Notes: generated from the letters alone by a model not told the origin. A stretch of 64,000 nt of DNA from Owenia fusiformis (GCA_903813345.2 CAIIXF020000008.1:34248867-34312866), one strand, 5' to 3'. Counted from the stretch's first letter, positions 49,206-61,194 are shown. Numbers and translations: made by a program.

Positions 49206-50093
49206 GACGTGTCGCAAAAAGGTTGCGCACGCATTGTTACACATTTTCGCTTTTTAACACCACAGAATGTGACGTTTTTCGAGAAAAATGTACACATATG
49301 GAAATCCTTTCGTCCTCCACATTTCCCTCTCTGAGTCAAAACATTCAAGGCGAATAACTCTGATATCGTATATGTATTAACAATGGGATAGGAGTATCCT
49401 AAAAAAACGAATCAATTGATATTTTAGGTGAAATAAATATACGTGTTGCTGTGCTTGAAAATAGGCGAATGGCGTAAATTAGCCCTATTTTAATGAATTT
49501 TGAAAACCTTTCGTCCTCCACTTTTCCACATACAACAGAAAACACATACTTTTGCGAACAAAATATCAACTATTTATTAATGAACTAGAGTTTGAGAGCA
49601 AAATAATCATGTATGATTTATTAAAAATTGATCTCGTATTTTTGTTTAATGTACACCTGAAAAGTTGAAGGTAACAAAAAATGAGCAAAAAAGGTCGCTG
49701 TCAACAGATTCTATTTTTTAAACTCTATGACGTCACAATATGGGACGCTTACTAAAATTCATCCTTTGAAATAAAACTTCCATCTACCTTTATCAAGACG
49801 AAAAATAAGTATAATAGTCATATATTGTTTGAGTTATGAGCTTTTAAAGACGAAAAATAATTCAAAATGTAACATGTCAACAGGGGATATTTGCCAGATG
49901 TTTTGGTAAAAAACTTTTTTTTAAAAAAGAACGCGCAAGAATCGTGAACGGAGTGTAGTTCTAAAAACTTCATCGAAACAGCTTTAAAATCATGTATAAC
50001 TTTAATTAGAATATTATCTTATAATCAGGGGAATCAAAGTTACATTCACGCGATACCCTTAAAAACAAATGCGCCACCTTTTTGCGACTCGTC
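49206..50093. mobile_element. 888-bp nested element with AGT target duplication
   Basis: The ends GACGTGTCGCAAAAAGGT and CACCTTTTTGCGACTCGTC are near-complements. AGT flanks both sides (49203-49205, 50094-50096). The related element at 28738 has the uninterrupted GATATAGTATATCTGCCC, which is the empty site. No coding frame is seen. Confidence 0.85.
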
Positions 50094-50365
50094 AGTATAT
50101 CTGCCCGCTACGTCATAATCGCTGTTCCCGTATTGGTTCTTTTTTGTAACGTTCGCATACTGTGAACAACAATGGAGAAAAACGCAGACAATCGCGATCT
50201 GTTTGATGCTTTAAAGAAGGGAAGGAGCAGTATGCCCCCATAAATAATCAAAGATTTGAACAGGAAAATCTGGCTACGGACAAGAATACAAAACTGGACA
50301 TGAATATTTTAGAATAATTCCAAAGCTTTGGCCAGTTGAACAATGTGATTGGTATGGGATAAACA

Positions 50366-50505
50366 GATCATCCTATAGTCGGTTCAATATATTGGGATTA
50401 TTCCTTGGCCAATATAATATATCTACCCTTGGGACCTACGGCCCTCGGGCAGATATAATATATAGGCCTTGGGATAATCCCAATATCCTGAACCGACTAT
50501 AGGAT
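50366..50505. repeat. Long imperfect hairpin
   Basis: Arms of about 60 bp: TCCTATAGTCGGTTCA.TATTGGGATTATTCCTTGG against the complement CCTTGGGATAATCCCAATAT..GAACCGACTATAGGA, with GGGACC TAC GGCCC at the centre. It is homologous to 29152-29293. Confidence 0.85.
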
Positions 50506-51649
50506 AATCTCTATATGTACGATCGGTTTTGGATACAGAGTTTATCCTAAACCTCCCATTACATAACCCTTACAAAATTAGGATTGAAATATTTCCGTGC
50601 TCTTATATGAAATCCTATTTCTTTTTACTTTTTATTTCTGTACTATCATATAAATACAGGAATGTTTTGAAATGTCTATGAAAGTTGATTAGTCCCAAGA
50701 ACATGTTATTTGAGCGAATAATTTGAAAAAGGTTCTTTGGATTATTCTGATAGATTCATCAATTTGATATGAAAAGTAATGTTAGGCAATAAAAAGTATA
50801 TTCTTTGTTTTGCGTCCCCTTGCTTGCAGGATTTTGAGTAAATCAGAAAAAATAAACACATCCAAATATCAATCACAAGGGTCTGGACGTATCGTCGCGT
50901 TTCGTTCAATCAGAATCAGATAAACTGGCAGATAATTTGATGTGCATCAAAATTGACACTTTTATTGATTACTTTGGCATACATTGTGTATTTTTTTTAT
51001 TTTTTACAGTCGAATAATAGCTACTGTATGTTTAAATATATTGTATAAAATGTTTAGATATGTGTTTGTAATCAATGCAAATTGGTATGTCATCCCTTTT
51101 TAAGCCCATAAAATGTAAACATTTCTCAGCAATCAAGATTGTGTTTTTTATTGAGTTTGTGTTTGTTTTCCTTGTACCCTTGCATGATTTTGGATTTTTC
51201 CAGGACGCAAAACAAAGAATCTAATTCTTGTGGCCTTAGCTTTATGTTACATTAAATATAATTTGTTGCTAATTTAAGGTGAACACATGCATTTTTCATT
51301 TATTTTTCACCATTAACAATAACTTGACAAAATGATACATTTTACGAAATCGTTAATCCGATGTAAATTCTTTGGATACCCTATGATTTTAAAGAAAATC
51401 TGTTATATCTAACTAGAGATGATATTGATATCTGCACGAGAGAGCGAAGCGAACGAGTTCATATATCAATATCGTCGAGAAGATTAATATGATTTTCTGA
51501 AAAACTTATCCTTCAATTAGTGTACTAAATGGGGGAAATCATCATCGTGGCGATATCCTCTGGTTATATTCATTATGCCATGTAGCAAATTATTATTTTA
51601 TTTTCCTGCTTGATAAAGAGTGAATGTCATTCACATCTAGTTCTACTAT

Positions 51650-51860
51650 ACTGTATAAGTGGTATTTAATCCGAGTGGTTAATTTTCCGAATGGTCAAAT
51701 TTCATCATTTTCCTAATCTTAATTTTCCTAATGACAAGAAACCTCCCATTGGATAACATTATAAAGACAATATTTCCGACATTTAATTTTCCGAACCTGG
51801 CAAAAATTAGGAAATAAGCAAATTAAATGATAAGGCAAAATTACCACTTATACAGTATAT
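51650..51860. mobile_element. MITE with TACTGTATAAGTGGTA ends
   Basis: TACTGTATAAGTGGTA and TACCACTTATACAGTA are complements and bound a roughly 210-bp segment that contains TTTTCCGAATGG and TTTTCCGAACC words. A right-half copy lies at 63172-63285. Confidence 0.85.
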
Positions 51861-52463
51861 GAGAATAACAGTCAAACCTCTGATATTTCTAGTTAATTCG
51901 TTTGAAAAGTGATTGCCGTGATTGAAAATACTGTTAAGACAAAACAGCAGTGGAATTTTGTAGATTTCTATAAAAAACTAAGGAATATACACCATACTTA
52001 GCTATGTATATCGAAGTTTACAAAACGTTTTCCCGTTCTTTCCGATATCCATCCACATTTATTACTTCGAATCTTTGATTATTAACAGGGATTTCCTCCA
52101 TTGTCGTTTACAGTTATTATGCAAACGTTACAAAAGATGAACCAATATGCGAACGGCGACACATCCAAGTATGGGATACAAATATATATTGTATACTATA
52201 AATAGTCTCATAACGAATAACAAACTAAGTCAAATGGTTAGTATTGAATGATGTCAAGGTCACTGACATTGTACTCTTCAAACTATATTTGAAAATGTAC
52301 ACGTTAACAAATAGCCTAGTCCAGAAGAATACCTCACTATTTCTTACTTTAAACTGACCAGGGTTAAAAGTGCAGAAGCTATGTTTACGTAGCAAAAGCT
52401 AGATAATCTCGAGGTTTTGCACAACTTTTCTAAAAACGACGTTTGTGAAAGCCCAACTGTTCT

Positions 52464-53064
52464 AGGCTACCCAAGTGTTCTGACTCTTGCCCAACTGTTC
52501 TGACAACCCAAGTGTTCCGAGATCGCTTATTTTATCATATCTTATAATTCACAAGAGAGGGTTCAAAAATTAAAATTTTGCTGGAAAAATGCTAGGATGA
52601 AAAAAGAGAGTCCTAAAATGTTGGCTCGTTGAAAGTTTTGACCCATTTTTTAAAAATATGGACCCAATTTTTAAAATCTAGGCCCATTTTTTCTAAATGC
52701 CCATTTTCCAAAAATTAGGTATGTTCCTGAAATTGAGACCCAGCCTAATTATATTGATATATTCTGTCTAAATACTCAGGAGTGTCCCATGGTACAAAAG
52801 TCGAACAACCGGGGATTTTACATTCCCCAATGGGTATTCTGTTTATATGAATAAATGGAAAGCCTTTTGTAAACGAGGCAGCCAAATTATAAGTGGTTTC
52901 ATTAGCTTAATTTCAACAGTCATCGCTGTAGAAACCTAAAATTGATATTAGAAATTGAAAATCACCGTATCGCGTGTATTTGATAAAATAAGTAAACCCA
53001 GAATACTTGGGCCAAGTCAGAATACATCGGCAAGAGTCGGAATACTTGGGTAGCCATAATGGCC
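52464..53064. mobile_element. 600-bp TIR element with GGCTACCCAAGT ends
   Basis: Left CTAGGCTACCCAAGTGTTCT then GACTCTTGCC; right GGCAAGAGTC then GGAATACTTGGGTAGCC. The inner words AACCCAAGTGTTC and GAATACTTGGGCC also pair. No coding frame is seen. Confidence 0.8.
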
Positions 53065-53869
53065 TAAACATACGTATATGCCCCTCTTGCACTGGTAAAA
53101 CTTATCATAATAACATAATCACGTGAGACTTTTTTAAAGAATTGATAGTTGATGATGAAAGAGAGTCGTAAATAACAATGATATTATATAATATAAAAAG
53201 AGTCGCACATGTACAATGATATATGATATACATGTGCTCTGTAGAGTATCAATAATTATCATATCTATTACAATTGTGACAGATTTGCAGAGTAAAATCC
53301 GGCTTCACTCCATTTTGGAGAGACACTTGCTCCTGATTTCAGCGGGACCTCCTCATGTTTTCAGCGGGGCCTCCTCATGTTTTCAGCGGGATCTTTAGTT
53401 TATTGCTCATGTTAGAAGCGGGGCCTTGAGGGATATGATAAAAGGGAAATATATAAATTTCGGTGAAGCTTTAGGAAGTGAAACTCAGAATACCTTTATT
53501 TCATATCACTATGAACATTTCAACTGAAGGGCAATGACCTTCTTCAGCTATAAAATATAGAAATATATAGATAAAGATTTAAGATGATACATTCTCTCTC
53601 CAATTATCAAATAACGAAATTCAGAACATCAGATCGTGATACTTGTTTTGCAGCAGTTGCTTTTTAGTATCACTGCCATGTAATAATTGAATAAAATTAA
53701 ATGAAAACGCTTTGTACAACATACAATTTAAGTAAACAAAAGATACCCCTTCATTTCTTTTAATTGCTCGCGATTTCAGCGGGAACTTGCTCGCGATTTC
53801 TAAATCATGACGGGGCTTCAGATACTACCCGTGAGTATTGCTTAATTATTACTTTATTTATCACATGAA

Positions 53870-54635
53870 TAGGAGTGTCTAAGCATTTTGATTGGTCAAT
53901 TGTGATGATGTATATTCCGTATCACATGGCACGTGACTAATTTTCATGTGATACGGTGGGCTGTATCACTATGGAGTCAATAGCAACGATGTGACGTCAC
54001 TGGTTATATCACTTCCTAGCTAAGGAAATCAATATGACGTCATACTATTTCACAAACAAGTACAAATACAACGGTATGACGTCATATTGTTTCAAAGCGA
54101 AATCAAAAATTATAATAGTTACCAGGAGTACAGGGTACTGAACACAATCATAACTGACCAAATCAAAATGCTTCAGAATTCCTAGACATGTGATAAAATC
54201 GTCATCACACGTTTCAGCTTATGTGATACAGGAAATATTCCACTCGGTTAACAATGTATCACCACTCAAGCTTCGCTTTTTGGATGATACAATATTACCT
54301 TTCATGGAATATTTCCTGTATCACATGCTGGAACGTGTGATAACTGATATTATTATATCACTATCTAGCTTGCGACAGTATGATTGGTCAAAACCGGGTC
54401 ACATGTCGTGGAATATCTGGCGATATTCAATGGCAATGCTAATCAGATAAGACAACCGTGAGATATCTAGCGATATCCCACGCTCCCGGGAATTTTCAAA
54501 GAATTTTTTTCGTTCAGTGTAAATAATTTAGTTCAGTGTAAGTCAAAATGACAGACCGAGTAGATTCAATATATTTCAATGTTAACCTATGACTTAATAA
54601 TATTAGGGATGTTTAGCTAGACAGTGATATAATAA
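53870..54635. repeat. Palindrome-rich region
   Basis: Several inverted pairs: CCGTATCACATG/CATGTGATACGG (about 53917-53957), ATCACACGTTTCAGC/GCTGGAACGTGTGAT with TGTGATACAGGAAATATTCC on both arms (54204-54342), and repeated ATGACGTCATA. A stretch at 54120-54200 recurs at 55505-55590. Confidence 0.75.
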
Positions 54636-54774
54636 AACAAATATTTCACTCTATTTTCGGTGAATACCTGTAGCACTTTCACAAGGTGATATTCCACTTG
54701 CCCTTCGGGCTTCGTGGAATATCACTTGTGAAAGATGTACAGGTATTCACCTCAATAGAGTGAAATATTTGTTT
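54636..54774. repeat. Near-perfect 139-bp hairpin with TTCGGGC centre
   Basis: The arms pair from AACAAATATTTCACTCTATT through GGTGAATACCTGTA, CACTTTCACAAG and GTGATATTCCACTTGCCC, with a CTTCGGGCTTCG centre. Confidence 0.9.
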
Positions 54775-56650
54775 AGTATCAATCTTGTTAATGGTACTAT
54801 GTTCTTATTCCAAAATATAACATTATTTTAGGCATGGAGTTCTTAATAGAAAATTGGGATATTAGAGAGATTTCGGACATAAGTGAAAGTACAACTTATA
54901 CGTATATGTATACTTTAAAGGGTCATGTCGAACTATTATATTTACTAAAATCAATTTCAAATTGCACTTAATGGAACATAACTATTCCCGATATAGAAAA
55001 AGCTCCAACTAGAGACTGTGAATGCACTGTCATCTGCACGTGTATATTATGCTCATTATAATTAAATGCTTGCTTCCGTGTCCCAGTAGTTGCAGTGTAT
55101 TATAAACACGATTCTTTAAAGTGAGTCATGATCCTTTAAAGTCAGTCATTACATAAACAAGTTGATTATTTCAAAGTTTTCATGATCAGTATAAGTTCAA
55201 TGAACTTACAAAACGGTATATATACGAGATGATAAACGTATACAGTTGGATCTCCGTATAAAGCTTTACCTGCTTGTGTGTGGAACAATTGACCGCAAGC
55301 ATTCTTAAAAAATAATTGGCTGAGTAGGAACAGTATCCAATCAAATACTTTAACCATCAATTTGAAACACCAATCAAACCAGTAGATTCTAGCAATTCCT
55401 GGAAACGACCGATTCAGTAGCTCAACAAATGACATACAGGGTGTTTCATAACGAGCATCTCCAAAAAGTCAATTTGAGAAGAGATAGGTCTATAACATAC
55501 GTACTATACAGGAGTACAGGAGTACTGAACACAATAATAACTGACCAAATCAAAATGCCTCAGAATTCCTAGACATGTGATAAAATCGTCATATATATAT
55601 ATATATATATATGAGCCTATTTTATTCTAGACAAACACAATTGGATCAACTAAACATGCTACAATTCAAGAAAGAACAAATGGCATCTCTTTGACCTTTA
55701 TTTATTACAGTCCGAGAAGATCTTTCCTGACGAAAAGCCCACATTATGGAACACCTTGTAAGTTTGCTTATAAGTATAAGTATACATTATAAGTTGTACT
55801 TTCACGCCGTGCGAAAACTCACTATTTGTCTTGATTATTCCATGTAGGAATGTCTCTATTATATACCAAAGAAGATTTTTTGGCTGATTTTCCAATGTTA
55901 ATTTGGGTCTAAATTTTGCTCAATTATACAGAACTATGTAAAAATCATGATATTGTAATTGTTTAATTAGCATATGATATAGTGTAAAATTGTTTTAATT
56001 GTCAAACTATTCTTCAGTATTGGAGGCAAAATAAATAAATAAATTACTGTATGTAATGTAACTGTCTTAAATAAAAGATGCAAATAAATTATACATACAT
56101 GTACATACATACATATAGTCTTGCTCAAAGACTGTATCCACCCTCCCCCCGTCACCTTCACTCTCTTTACCTGTCAATATACAGACCCTAGAGAGAAGGA
56201 TAAAGGGGGGGGGGAGTACAGGGTCTTTTAAGCAAGACTAACATACATATAACTGTATATAGAATGTTCGTTGTATATAAATATGATAAGTGTAAATTAG
56301 TAAACAATTCCAGTTATATGGTTAGCAATGATCTCCTCAGCATTATAAAGACTGGGTATTAATTGCACTCTATTCAAATCTGAAAATGACATGCCATCCT
56401 GTTGAATTCTGAAAACAAGCCATCCTGTTGTACATGTTGGCACCCTGTTACACACAGTAAAAAATATTGAGTTAGTTTGACCAAAATTGTACAATCAGGA
56501 TTTTGAAACCTGTTGAGAGGATCACTGGTTTCTCCATTCACATTTGTCTGTAAACATGTTAAAAATCTGTCACTGATGTAAAATATATTAAAGATGCAGT
56601 GTCATAATCAAAAATTAACTTTGTTTGTTTCGTGTTTTTAATGCTAGAAC

Positions 56651-56921
56651 ACAGCATGTTCAATAAATGATGGCACTAGGTCCCTTATTCTGTCAAAGAT
56701 TAAGCAACCTTGTTGTAATTTTTCTGAAGAATGTCATCGTGAGTGAATTTGAAATGTTTCAAAGACCATGATCTACAGACAATGAAACAATGGTTGCTAT
56801 AGCAACTCAGTAACATGTGCATTTGACTGTAGACTCAAATTTGCCCTGGTGAAAATTTGTTTAATTTAGTGTTGCGTTGTAGTATTTTGGGCAAGGTGCA
56901 AAATTTATTGAACACCCCGTA
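56651..56921. mobile_element. Mariner-type MITE, copy B
   Basis: It starts ACAGCATGTTCAATAAATGA and ends TTTATTGAACACCCCGTAT, partner of 23134-23374, with a better right end. Confidence 0.8.
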
Positions 56922-56965
56922 TATGGATTTGATGCAGATGATATAAACGCTGTAGTTGATCTTAC

Positions 56966-57115
56966 TTGTTTTAAATAATTTAATTGCTGTTTTCCTTTCC
57001 TCATTGTCCTCAGGCTTCAATGCAGGTGCAACCACTATGCTGATGTCATCACTCACTGTGACATCATCAACCTCCATTGGAGTGGCTCCATCTTTTGTTA
57101 AAGTTGGTGCATCAC
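56966..57115 (-). CDS. Conserved unrecognised exon (PMEVDD exon), copy B
   Basis: Same 150-bp length, acceptor (CTTTAAG... read on the minus strand as TTAAG|GTGATGCACC) and donor (ACAA|GTAAGA) as copy A. The encoded segment keeps TPMEVDDVTVSDDISIVV and EDNEERKTAIKLFKT unchanged. The only visible residue change is near the start (Leu for Ser in DAPTxTKDG). It is probably an internal exon of a gene whose other exons are lost, lie outside the window, or are too short to see. Confidence 0.6.
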
Positions 57116-57690
57116 CTTAAACCAGAAATAGCAAAATCATACATTAAGAGAATCAGGAAACTAGAAAACGGCAACTTCATGGAGTTAAATCCCATTTAAC
57201 ACACAATATGACACATTACTCATTAATTTAAAGGCCTCACTAAATATTCAGTATAATAATAGCCATCTTTGTCATGAGAATTCATGGACTTCTATATCTA
57301 AGCTTCTTTCTCGAGGACCATGATATAGTTAGAGCTTACTTTCGATCTGGTCCCGTACAGTTTTCTTGAAAATGTTGATGACCAATCAAATCAATTACAC
57401 TATGACCAATGATTTTGTTTTAAAACTTTGAAAATCTTGATGGACATATTTATCTTAGCCTAATTGGGGTCATGAAACTAAATAAGTTGATACAACTTGA
57501 GATAGAATTTACAACTAATGCTGTACTGCTCCAATCTGAGGATACTAGATTACAAATGGTAACCAACTAATGTCTAGGTCACATATATTTGCTCCGTTTC
57601 ATCGGCCAGCGCCCGGCTGATTGAGTATTTTGTTCAAAATTGAAGGGCAAATCTCAAATTTGAGATCAGATGTGAACTCCTGAGAACTTG

Positions 57691-58200
57691 TACAGGGCGT
57701 TCAGTAAGTAAAGCTAATTTTGCTCTCAAACTTTTATTTCTTGTCTATCATCGTTCAAATTTTCAGCGGAGAAGCATCAGACACTTTTCTAACTATCCTG
57801 AAAAATTGATCAAGATATAATGAATAACAGCAAAATTGTGGTTGTCATAGTAACGCGAATATGGGTTCTGCGGAGCAATTTTATAAGTTCACAGCATAAT
57901 AGATTTTGTTAACGTTAGTTTTTGTCCTGTCTATATTTCAACCATAGTTCTGTGGCTACTCCACATTTCTACTTTCAAGTTAGCATTCTATTTCATGTTC
58001 AAAGTAGTTCCCCTTAGCTTTCACACACAGCTGATGTCGTTCTATCCACTTCTGATATATCCTGTGGAAGCCATCTGGAAAGTTCTTTGTCAGCTCATGG
58101 ATATTTGCGTGGATCTTACCACGCAGATCATTTTTCAAACATGAAAATACCCCAAAATTGCACGGTGCCTTGTTTGGTGGTCCAAAAGGTAGCAGATTTT
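57691..58200 (-). mobile_element. Mariner-like element remnant
   Basis: The left end ACAGGGCGTTCAGTAAGTAA interrupts the GGTCACA MITE of copy B. On the minus strand a frame at 58185-57980 reads PPNKAPCNFGVFSCLKNDL, then IYQKWIERHQLCVKAKG and NYFEHE before a stop, the C-terminal region of mariner/IS630-type transposases. The usual third catalytic acid in the PCDF box is Asn here. Only the C-terminal part is present, so the enzyme is dead. Confidence 0.75.
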
Positions 58201-59289
58201 ATTGGAAGGTCCATTATTCTGATCAATAATATATTTTTTCATTTAGTTTAGTCTATTTTATTTTCCCTCACCAAAAATTTCTCTATCTCTAGAGAACTCT
58301 CTAGTAGCTAGTGTTTCACTAGTGATTTCTCTAGTTCAGTGTCTCTAGTAATTCACTAGAGAATCACTAGTGACATTTCTTAGTTCTCTAGTAATCTCTA
58401 CTTTAACTAGTGAATAGCTCTCTCTAGTAAATCTCTAGTATTTCTCTAGCATTCTAAATTCAGTACATTTACCATTAGTTCACTTATTTGCCAAAGGGTG
58501 GCAGTATTATATGCAAAGATATAATCCAAAATATTAATTGCAAAATTACCACTTCAGAATCTATTGTATTTTTTATCTTGGTAAACATGTTAAAATGCTG
58601 ATATTATAAATGAGTTATGATCTTGATTTGAACTTTTATTAAGGATAACGTCTCATACACTTGTAGCAATGCAATATATTTGGTTTATATATTTATTACC
58701 CAATCAAATGAAATCCGGAGGAATATAGCGAACGCCTCCATCCATCTACACGTCTGTACATACAGCCGTTTGCACATCTGGGAGATAACTCAAATACATT
58801 TGGCCCGATTTTGTTCATATTTTGTAAACATATAGCCTATGGGGGTAGAAGTTCTGTTCAAAACCCAACTTTCAAAATTGCAGATCGTTTAAAAATGGTG
58901 GCCATTTTCACACTACCCTACCATGTGACCACATTTAAAAGGGAAATAGGGTACAGTTAAGTTGCAAATGGAGGACGTGGGTTTAATTCCATATTTCTGA
59001 ACGTAAAATACATTTTACATTTATTTCTAGTGATCTACCAAACATATAATAGATTCATCAAGCAGTTTGTAGAATATTGTTGGCAAAAACCCACTATAGG
59101 CAAAGATAGATAATAGTCGGCGCAGTGAAGCAAAACTCGAAAGTAATACAAGATGCATTTCAGTAAATTTATTAACGTACAGGTAGCATGCAAGTTTCAC
59201 TTCGAAAATATTTCTTATTTTGACATTGATATGTAACTGTAATTTAAACCGCTTGTCATTGGGTTATATTTAGATACAAAATTTAGTTT

Positions 59290-60605
59290 AAAAGATGCAA
59301 ATATGAGTACCAATCTTGGTACCCATTTGGGCATAATAGAGCTTGCCTGATTCAAAGATGAGAATATGAGTACCGTTCTTGGTACTCATTTGTGCAAAAT
59401 AAAACTTTCCTGATTAAAAGATGCAAATATGAGTACCATCATGGTACTCATTTGAGCAAAATAGAATTTTCCTGATTAAAAGATGCAAATATGAGTACCG
59501 TCATGGTACTCATTTAAGCAAAATAAAACTTTCCTGATTAAAAGATGCAAATATGAGTACCATCATGGTACTCATTTGAGCACAATAAAACTTTCTCGAT
59601 TAAAAGATGCAAATATGAGTACCATCATGGTACTCATTTGAGCACAATAAAACTTTCCCGATTAAAAGATGCAAATATGAGTACCAATCTTGGTACTCAT
59701 TTGTGCAAAATAAAACTTTCCTGATTAAAAGATACAAATATGAGTAGCATCATGGTACTCATTTGAGCAAAATAGAATTTTCCTGATTAAAAGATGCAAA
59801 TATGAGTACCATTGTGGTACTCATTTGAGCAAAATAAAACTTTCCTGATTAAAAGATGCAAATACAGTATGAGTACCATCATGGTACTCATGTGAGCAAA
59901 ATAAAACTTTCCTGATTAAACGATGCAAATATGAGTACCATCATGGTACTCATTTGAGCAAAATAAAACTTTCCGATTAAAAGATGCAAATATGAGTACC
60001 ATCATGGTACTTATTTGAGCACAATAAAACTTTCCAGATTAAAAGATACAAATATGAGTACCATCATGGTACTCATTTGTGCAAAATAAAGCTTTCCTGA
60101 TTAAAAGATACAAATATTAGCGGCATCATGGTACTCATTTGAGCAAAATAAATCCTTCCTGATTAAAAGATGCAAATATGAGTACCATCATGGTACTCAT
60201 TTGAGCAAAATAAAACTTTCCTGATTAAAAGATGCAAATATGAGTACCACTATGGTACTCATTTGAGCACAATAAGACTTTACTGATTAAACGATGCAAA
60301 TATGAGTGCCAATCTTGGTACCCATTTGGGCACACTAGAGCTTGCCTGATTCAAAGATGCGAATATGAGTACCATTTTTGGTACTCATCTGTGCAAAATA
60401 AAACATTCCTAATTAAAAGATACAAATATGAGTAGCATCATGGTACTCATTTGAGCAAAATACAATTTTCCTGATTAAAAGATGCAAATATGAGTACCGT
60501 CATGGTACTCATTTGAGCAAAATACAATTTTCCTGATTAAAAGATGCAAATATGAGTACCATCATGGTACTCATGTGAGCAAAATAAAACTTTCTTGATT
60601 AAAAT
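59290..60605. repeat. 62-bp satellite with octamer and hairpin core
   Basis: About 21 units in a 62-bp period (for example starts at 59420, 59482, 59544). Each has GATGCAAATATGAGTACC, a 4-6 base variable spacer, GGTACTCATTTGAGCA and AATAAAACTTTCCTGATTAA. GAGTACC and GGTACTC pair as a stem while the spacer varies (ATCAT, GTCAT, AATCTT, ACTAT). Nearly every unit keeps ATGCAAAT. Confidence 0.93.
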
Positions 60606-61194
60606 CATCACCATCATTATAATTAGCCTTGGTATTATCTATAATATTTGTCTGACTGTTGAAAATCAACTTCTATACTTTATAGAATATTTTCATTTCA
60701 TTTACTTATTCTGAAAGATCATATTTTCTGCTTTAAAATGGTATGTTTCTGACATTTCTAGTGAAATTATTGGATAATTTAGAAGTGTCTTTAAGAATAA
60801 TTTTCATAATTATTTGCCTTTCCAAAAGTTCTAAACTAGAGAATTTCTGACATTTCTAGTGTAATCATTGGATGATTTAGAAGGTTTTTGAAAAATAACT
60901 GTCAAACCTATTTCACCGAGTTTGAAACTAGAGACATTACAATTAGCCTTGTAGGTATTATCACACTTTTTCTGACTATTCAAAGTCAACTTGTGCATTT
61001 TCTAAAATATTTCTATATATATTTTTACTGTGCAAGATAATATTTTCTGCTTCAAAATGGTATTTATTTGAAAAGCATTGTGCAATAATTGCAAAAATTA
61101 TTTAGAAATGTATTAAAATGAAAAATGCCATACATATTCTAGCTTAATGTCTAGTTTAATATGAGAGACATTTACAAGTTGGTTTCATGGAAGA

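Larger units (their letters stand above)
49096..52184. mobile_element. 3.1-kb TATCCCATACTTGGA TIR element
   Basis: TATCCCATACTTGGA at the left and TCCAAGTATGGGATA at the right are exact complements. Both ends also share a possible first exon with ATGGAGAAA (left, about 50172: ATGGAGAAAAACGCAGACAA then CTGTTTGATGC) and ATGGAGGAAA (right, complement near 52110). Inside are an 888-bp nested insertion, a long hairpin (50366-50505) with a GGACCTACGGCCC loop, a hairpin at 51415-51485 and a MITE. No full transposase frame is visible. Confidence 0.8.
46645..53838. mobile_element. 7.2-kb TIR element with CCCCGCTGAAA subterminal repeats
   Basis: The left end TATTCACGGGTAGTATCTAA and the right end (complement, ACTCACGGGTAGTATCTGAA) continue as near-identical arms of about 75 bp (GATTTAGAAATCGCGAGCAA). 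Next inward on both sides are repeated CCCCGCTGAAAACATGAGGA blocks (47056-47150 and 53336-53396) in opposite orientation. It holds a spliced C2H2 gene near its left end and at least five younger insertions: 47898-48280, 48330-48665, 49096-52184 (with its own nested elements) and 52464-53064. No transposase is recognisable. Confidence 0.8.
54780..57693. repeat. Segmental duplication block B3
   Basis: Partner of 22100-24190. Copy B has an extra insert of about 965 bp after GGGATATTAG (54867-55832), which includes a mariner-type MITE (about 55433-55757, ends ATACAGGGTGTTTCATAACG and ATTATGGAACACCTTGTAA) and an (AT)n run at 55590-55612. It ends where a mariner remnant enters the GGTCACA MITE. Confidence 0.85.

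Noticed and set aside
55166-55435. 89-codon hydrophobic minus-strand frame
   Set aside because: It lies in an insertion and overlaps a MITE end (ACAGGGTGTTTCATAAC). No motif supports it.
59290-60605. CRISPR-like array
   Set aside because: The interval between repeats is not unique spacer sequence. The whole 62-bp unit repeats, and the context is eukaryotic transposon DNA.
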